A stretch of 64,000 nt of DNA from Leuctra nigra (taxonomy: Eukaryota; Arthropoda; Insecta; Plecoptera; Leuctridae), in contig OW203763.1 of NCBI GenBank assembly GCA_934045905.1, positions 17,490,948 to 17,554,947 on the forward strand, given 5' to 3'. Under the pieces are notes generated by a model. That model searched no databases, was not told the origin of the DNA, and saw only the letters and a program-made list of their open reading frames with translations. This document shows, one piece after another, positions 58,317 to 64,000 of the stretch. Position numbers and translations under genes: made by a program. How positions within the stretch are numbered: position 1 is the stretch's first letter; the number at the start of each line of letters is the position of its first letter.

Positions 58317-59533
58317 GTACTTGAATTTCTTGCATATCACTTATTGTGTGAGCATGAATTTCTTGTTTGTCACTTGTTTGTGCGTTCTTGAATTTCTTCG
58401 TGGTGCATTCTGCACATTTGAATTTCCTCGTGGTGCATTTTGCGCGCTTGAATTTCCTCGTGGTGCATTTTGCGCGCTTGAATTTCCTCGTGGTGCATTT
58501 TGCGTGCTTGAATTTCCTCGTGGTGCATTCTGCACATTTGAATTTCCTCGTGGTGCATTTTGCGCGCTTGAATTTCCTCGTGGTGCATTTTGCGCGCTTG
58601 AATGTCCTCGTGGTGCATTGTGCGCGCTTGAATTTCCTCGTGGTGCATTTTGCGCGCTTGAATATCCTCGTGGTGCATTTTGCGCGCTTGAATTTCCTCG
58701 TGGTGCATTTTGCTTGCTTGAATTTCCTCGTGGTGCATTTTGCGTGCTTGAATTTCCTCGTGGTGCATTCTGCACATTTGAATTTCCTCGTGGTGCATTT
58801 TGCGCGCTTGAATTTCCTCGTGGTGCATTTTGCGCGCTTGAATTTCCTCGTGGTGCATTTTGCGTGCTTGAATTTCCTCGTGGTGCATTCTGCACATTTG
58901 AATTTCCTCGTGGTGCATTTTGCGCGCTTGAATTTCCTCGTGGTGCATTGTGCTTGCTTGAATGTCCTCGTGGTGCATTGTGCGCGCTTGAATTTCCTCG
59001 TGGTGCATTTTGCGCTCGAATTTCCTCGTGGTGCATTTTGCGCGCTTGAATTTCCTCGTGGTGCATTTTGCGCGCTTGAATTTCCTCGTGGTGCATTTTG
59101 CGCGCTTGAATTTCCTCGTGGTGCATTTTGCGCGCTTGAATTTCCTCGTGGTGCATTTTGCGCGCTTGAATTTCCTCGTGGTGCATTCTGCACATTTGAA
59201 TTTCCTCGTGGTGCATTTTGCGCGCTTGAATTTCCTCGTGGTGCATTGTGCTTGCTTGAATGTCCTCGTGGTGCATTGTGCGCGCTTGAATTTCCTCGTG
59301 GTGCATTTTGCGCTCGAATTTCCTCGTGGTGCATTTTGCGCGCTTGAATTTCCTCGTGGTGCATTTTGCGCGCTTGAATTTCCTCGTGGTGCATTTTTCG
59401 CGCTTGAATTTCCTCGTGGTGCATTTTGCGCGCTTGAATTTCCTCGTGGTGCATTTTGCGCGCTTGAATTTCCTTGTGGTGCATTTTGCTTGCTTGAATT
59501 TCCTCGTGGTGCATTGTGCGCGCTTGAATGTCC
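58317..59533. repeat. 30-bp minisatellite, about 40 copies, open on both strands
   Basis: The unit is GCGCGCTTGAATTTCCTCG followed by TGGTGCATTTT (30 bp). Because 30 is divisible by three and the unit lacks stops in most frames, long frames appear on both strands (up to 452 codons). The variant TGCACATTTG recurs at 58411, 58531, 58771, 58891 and 59189, and a 2-bp deletion (TGCGCTCGAA) recurs at 59011 and near 59309, so there is higher-order structure. The leftmost units are degraded. Confidence 0.93.
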
Positions 59534-59995
59534 GCTTGTTACTTGCTCCGAGGCGTGGAGTGATGGGGTGGTGATAAGCCGGCCAGTGCATGCAACACTT
59601 CTCAATGAAAGATGAACATTGAGGAACAACAGACAGAACTATGAATAGATTGAGTTGAAGGAGCAGGAATTTGTGATTGCGATTACCACGATGTTGCATT
59701 CGAGGCTGGTCGATATCAAATCATCGCTCTCATTTCCAACGATTCCGACGTATGTGGAAGACAGCACAGCACGTATCACGAGAAAACTGTGACGTTACTG
59801 AAGAAATAGATAGTAATTAGTAATTACCTTGTCCATTTAGTGTTCAGTATTACACATAATTGTTTATAGAAAAGTTAGAAACTTATTCTTAAATATTAAA
59901 AAAAAAAAAGTATTATGAGTAAATGTGTGTAAATTACACACAAAATTTAGAGAACGTAGCTTCCATTTATTTCTAAATTATTTGTGTACAGTGTA

Positions 59996-60209
59996 CACTC
60001 GGTCAAACAAAAATTGAACGTTGACCAAATTTGAATAATTGCTGGTCATGTCCCATTACCAATCAAAGCTTGTTATTATCATTGAAATGTGAGGTGACCT
60101 ACTAGAGTGAGACAATGAGATTGCTTAGACTATAACTTCTGATGGTGCGATCTTAAAATGTATCAGCCTATCAGATTTATTGAACGTTCAATTTTTGTTT
60201 GGCCAAGTG
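59996..60209. mobile_element. TA-target MITE, copy D (best preserved)
   Basis: CACTCGGTCAAACAAAAATT at the left and AATTTTTGTTTGGCCAAGTG at the right form inverted repeats of about 28 bp, flanked by TA on both sides. This is the pattern of a Tc1/mariner-type non-autonomous element. 214 bp. Confidence 0.85.
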
Positions 60210-60697
60210 TACCTATACTTAACCTGACTATCAGAGTATTAAATATATTAAATATGTTTACCTGAATCTGCACGTAAAGCTCTTGCTACAAATATAAAAT
60301 GTTATATTAAAGCTGACTATCCTCAAGAACTGATTATTCATTAAAACTATTATTTTATACTGATCGGTCAAGAAACGAAATATTTGACTCCGGAGAAGAT
60401 GGTTAAACGAAATCTGTTTTCATCATATGTTCAGAAAAATTCGCCGTTTTCGTTCATAAAAGTCTTTCACAGAAATTTATTGGGGCATTGCCTGAAATTA
60501 CATTTAAATTGCAGTGAATTAAAATTTTAATAAATTTTTTGAGAAACTTAAAATTCTAAATTTTACAATTGTTTTCCAACAAACAAAATGTGTTGTACCA
60601 CACACGAAAATTGGATAGAAAGTAACTATACATTGATGTTTTACTTAATAACTATAAAAATGGAAAAAAAGTAAAGTAATTGAACAATATTCTGACG

Positions 60698-60757
60698 CAT
60701 CCGAGCTCGATGTCGGGACCTCTCATTTGAGAGTTCTACCAACTGAGCTACCCGGCC
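60698..60757 (-). repeat. tRNA-like fragment inside a 10-bp inverted repeat
   Basis: The minus strand reads GGCCGGGTAGCTCAGTTGGT, then a strong hairpin CTCTCAAATGAGAG in place of the anticodon arm. The T arm is degraded (CATCGAGCTCGGATG). ATATTCTGAC and GTCAGAATAT flank it at 60687-60696 and 60777-60786. Confidence 0.55.
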
Positions 60758-61937
60758 GGATGAACAGAAAATTAAGGTCAGAATATCATGCCTGATTCAA
60801 TTTTCAATGTTTATACACTGATTCTATTTCACATTTTATTGTATATTACTTGACCATTGAAGGACGATTTAACACAACCCCATTACTTCGGGGCTGATTA
60901 CAGATGATTCATGGCTAGACGACTCTAGGCCATTGTTTAGGGTCTGAAAGTTTCAGTTTCACATGTTTTTATATAAGAATAATTATAATAGTATTAGTGA
61001 ACTACACAATATTTTATCTTAATTTTCATTAAATATTTTATTGCTTACAATTAATAGATCCGCTACCTAACAAGTTTATAATAAGTATTATAAGTATTCT
61101 TATAGCTATTAATTTCCTCCCGGAAAGTTTATTAGTTGTATTACCTAGTTGTTTATTAGTAATCTTTTAAAATTTTATTAATAGTTAATTAAGCCCAACA
61201 TCTATTAGGATTATCATCAAAACCTTTTCATAATACCATAATTTCAAGCGTGTGTAACAATGTATTTCTTAAAATATTTATTGAGACTAGAACGTAATTC
61301 CAGCAATTTCTCAATATTTTTCCTATGTAGTTTTTATGAACGTAATAAGCGATTTTTTCTGAATAAAACTCTTGCATAGACTCGGATTCGATCACTTTTA
61401 GACTCCTTTGCTAAGCCAATGACTTTCAAGTATTTTTTAAATTGTAAATGCTTTATTAGGTATCGGTTTGCTCTGTGTATGTATAGGTAAATTAACCCAG
61501 CGACGTTTCACCAGAGGTTCCGCTGGCATCTTAGGCGTCTTGGGGGGGGGGAGTAGAAACAAAATAATTAAAAGGATTTCAAGAAACTATTAAAATTGCT
61601 GCTTTCCAATGCGACAACAGGCTTGTTCTCTGGTTTTTCAAAAAATCAAAATATGCAGTAAAATAGTAGCAAATTCTTCTCATTGAAGAAATAATTCCCA
61701 ACCAAATCGATTATTTAGGAAGAGACTCGCTTCATAATCACAAATCTCCCAGCCGAAAGCAAATCATTCAGAAAAATCTGTATATAAAATGTAAACAAAT
61801 TATAAACATTATTTAAATAGAATTCTACGAACGTATATCAAATGGCTTTAGGAAACAAGTGCCAGATAACTTAAGGGGTAATGAATTCGAATTGTTTGAA
61901 CAATATTATTCCACTGATGCATGAGATTAGCTGAATG

Positions 61938-61959
61938 GTAGGGAGAAAGAGAAAGAGAA

Positions 61960-61995
<36 letters not shown>
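61938..61995 (+). repeat. GA-rich microsatellite
   Basis: GGGAGAAAGAGAAAGAG passing into a pure (GA)n run. Confidence 0.85.
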
Positions 61996-61997
<2 letters not shown>

Positions 61998-63639
61998 GAA
62001 ATGGGGAAGGGGAAAACGACGATTTTGATGGTTTAAAACTAGATTTTACATCATGGGTTTTCTGTGGCGTCCTTCTGCATGTGATGACGTCATAGTCGGG
62101 ACGTATTTATAGAGTTGTGTCGCCAGGATCAGAAGTCACGTCGTGGTTTCTCTGCCATGTGGACGCCAAATGTGCCCCGTGTCCAGAAACTGTCACTCAA
62201 ATTAGTCAACACTTTCGACAGAAGGTGTGCACATTTTTTTTCGTTTGTTAAAAGAAATGTAAATTTCAGATGGTTTAAAGCTCGTTTAGAGTGACGAAGG
62301 GTTCTAAAGTGGAAACATTGTATATTTATCATCTTACAAAGTTGAAGCGTGTCCTGATCATGGTGTAGCGTGATGCATGCATAACTTAATTGTTAATCAT
62401 ATTTTAAATTATATTATTGGTAGTGTCGTGAATAGGAAACAAGATAAAGGTGGTTAATCTAAGTGATCTAACTCGATCTAGAAGCATTGTACAATTTAAA
62501 TTCCATTCAAATAATGGATCTGTACAGAATTCTACAAGCTTAAAACTTCTTAAAAAGTGTATATCAAAAGTATCATTCAATTACGTTGTGAATATAAAAC
62601 GTTCTATATTTTAAAATTGCCACTCGAAATTTGATGTTTTTAGAAATGACTTTAGAAACATATCCGTTCGTCAATGTGAAATCCCCCATAAGCAAGCTCG
62701 AGCGGATGTTTACCGGTATACCGATCGACTGATCTGTGCATTGATGCACGGATGTCCCAATTATCACTGCCTTCTAATTTGACATCAAGTACTGACTGTG
62801 CAGCAGAATGACAATCCAGTACTCCGTGCGTGTGGCGAAGAAAGATGGCGCCTAACTAATGTCAACAAACATCTGTCACAGCGAGTTAAATGTATAATAA
62901 TGTGTTCTTTTGAAGATGACATTTGTCACGGATCCAAAACATATTGTTCCAATTGGTTTTCAAGAACATTATCCCCCGAAATGCAGATGAGATTCCAAGG
63001 AGACGTAACTCACAAGGTATTAAATATGATGAAAGAAATTACGAAACAAATACACAGTACTACTTATTTTATTGTTCGCTATAATTCGATTAATTAAAAT
63101 TTACAGAAGTTCTGTAGTGAGGGAAAATTTTGAATGCGCAATATGCCCCGAGAAATTTGTGTAAATTTTAACTCATTTTGAAGTTGGAGATAAGGAAATT
63201 GTCCAGAAAATTGGAGATAAGGCCTTTGAAATGTTTCAAATAGTCTACATTAATCATTCCTTTTCTATCATTGATAATTTTCATAATTTGCTTGTAATCA
63301 GACTATGCTAGAACTTAGTTGGCAATTAAGTACTGACAGTATACTTTACTTAAATCGTTTTATAGAAACAGCTCATTCGTCAGTCGTCAGTAATTCCAGT
63401 AATTCGTTCATGAAAATGCACCTACTACTAAATAACACATTGGCTCTCTCAACAGATAGTTTCTGTTTAAAAGCGAAAATACTAAAACTGTTTTTCTCAC
63501 TCAACTTACTTCGCTCAGATATTAATATTAGACGTATTATACCAGTGAACAAATTGTGGGGAGGGGGGCAATACAAATATAAATGCTCAGAATTCTATCG
63601 AAATCACATACATACAAAAGTTTCTGGAGCTATAGAAAT

Positions 63640-63740
63640 TAGGGCTGGGCGAACCTTGAATTTTGGTGCGAACCGAACCTCGAACCGAACCTTAAAAGGT
63701 TCGCAATTTTTGCGAACCTCGAACCGAACCTTTTTACATA
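63640..63740. mobile_element. hAT-like transposon end
   Basis: TAGGGCTGGGCGAACC is the kind of terminus seen on many hAT elements. It is followed by nested short repeats of CGAACCGAACCT and their inverses (AAAGGTTCGC). The other end was not found before the window ends. Confidence 0.45.
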
Positions 63741-64000
63741 TTTGGCCCATTATGAACAGGCGTGGAAAAAATAAGACAATTGATAGTGTAGATGTCATAA
63801 CTTCAAATTTTATATTTGACTGATCAATTCCACATATTTATTTATCATTCACATAGCTTACAAGTTACAGCAGGTAAATAATTAGCTAATACGTAATAAT
63901 TAAAAGAAAACCAATTAAATTTTTATTCAAACTGTTTAAGACCATTTGCATATTACTTTTAATAATCATAATAAATGTTTACTTTATTGTTTTATATTCA

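Larger units (their letters stand above)
59534..63639. other. Region without supported genes
   Basis: AT-rich. Contains a TA-target MITE (59996-60209), a tRNA-like fragment (60698-60757), a G10 run (61542-61551) and a GA microsatellite (about 61938-61995). Frames up to 100 codons (for example 62798-63097) show no motif. Confidence 0.55.

Noticed and set aside
63305..63823. 172-codon plus-strand frame
   Set aside because: Its second half runs through the hAT-like end and its GAACC repeats; the first half has no motif.

Overview
The window looks like nuclear DNA of an arthropod, most likely a hemipteran-type insect. It is AT-rich, the genes have large introns with GT-AG splice sites, and there are many small inverted-repeat (MITE) elements, tRNA-derived SINEs and satellites. 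A eukaryotic tRNA-Asp gene with internal A and B boxes is present in several copies. The species cannot be fixed from sequence alone.

Main gene. The left 39 kb is almost entirely one minus-strand gene for a Rho GTPase-activating protein of the ARHGAP6/ARHGAP36 type. I place eleven exons (39246 down to 1862) whose reading phases join without a break: 4,053 nt, or 1,350 residues plus stop. Exon 1 codes for a 748-residue, mostly disordered N-terminus with an LC8-type TQT motif. Exons 2-4 hold the conserved stretch before the GAP domain and a basic segment. Exons 5-8, plus the start of exon 9, hold the RhoGAP domain with its arginine finger. Exons 9-11 make a Ser/Gly-rich tail. A possible alternative 3' exon lies at 324-617.

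Introns. Intron 9 (3919-18147) contains a head-to-tail array of a 2,091-bp unit. Each unit carries a tRNA-Asp(GTC) gene on the same strand as the host gene, within a nest of inverted-repeat elements. Five tRNA copies look intact and the sixth has lost one anticodon-loop base. The sixth unit also lacks a 250-bp fold-back element present in the other five, which preserves the empty insertion site. In intron 3 a 50-bp minisatellite grew directly out of the intron/exon 4 junction, so the 3' splice site itself is repeated about 14 times. Intron 7 has a 119-bp tandem repeat close to its acceptor. Introns 1, 2, 4 and 10 carry MITEs, SINEs, hairpins and homopolymer tracts.

Right part. From 39.25 kb to the end I find no convincing complete gene. 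There is one plausible orphan exon on the minus strand (54148-54258), a CpG-rich 31-bp minisatellite of about 76 copies (45937-48312), a 30-bp minisatellite of about 40 copies that is open in several frames on both strands (58317-59533), several MITEs, a tRNA-like fragment inside a short inverted repeat and a hAT-like end. Assignments rest on reading the sequence, on splice phase and on remembered family motifs; no searches were run.
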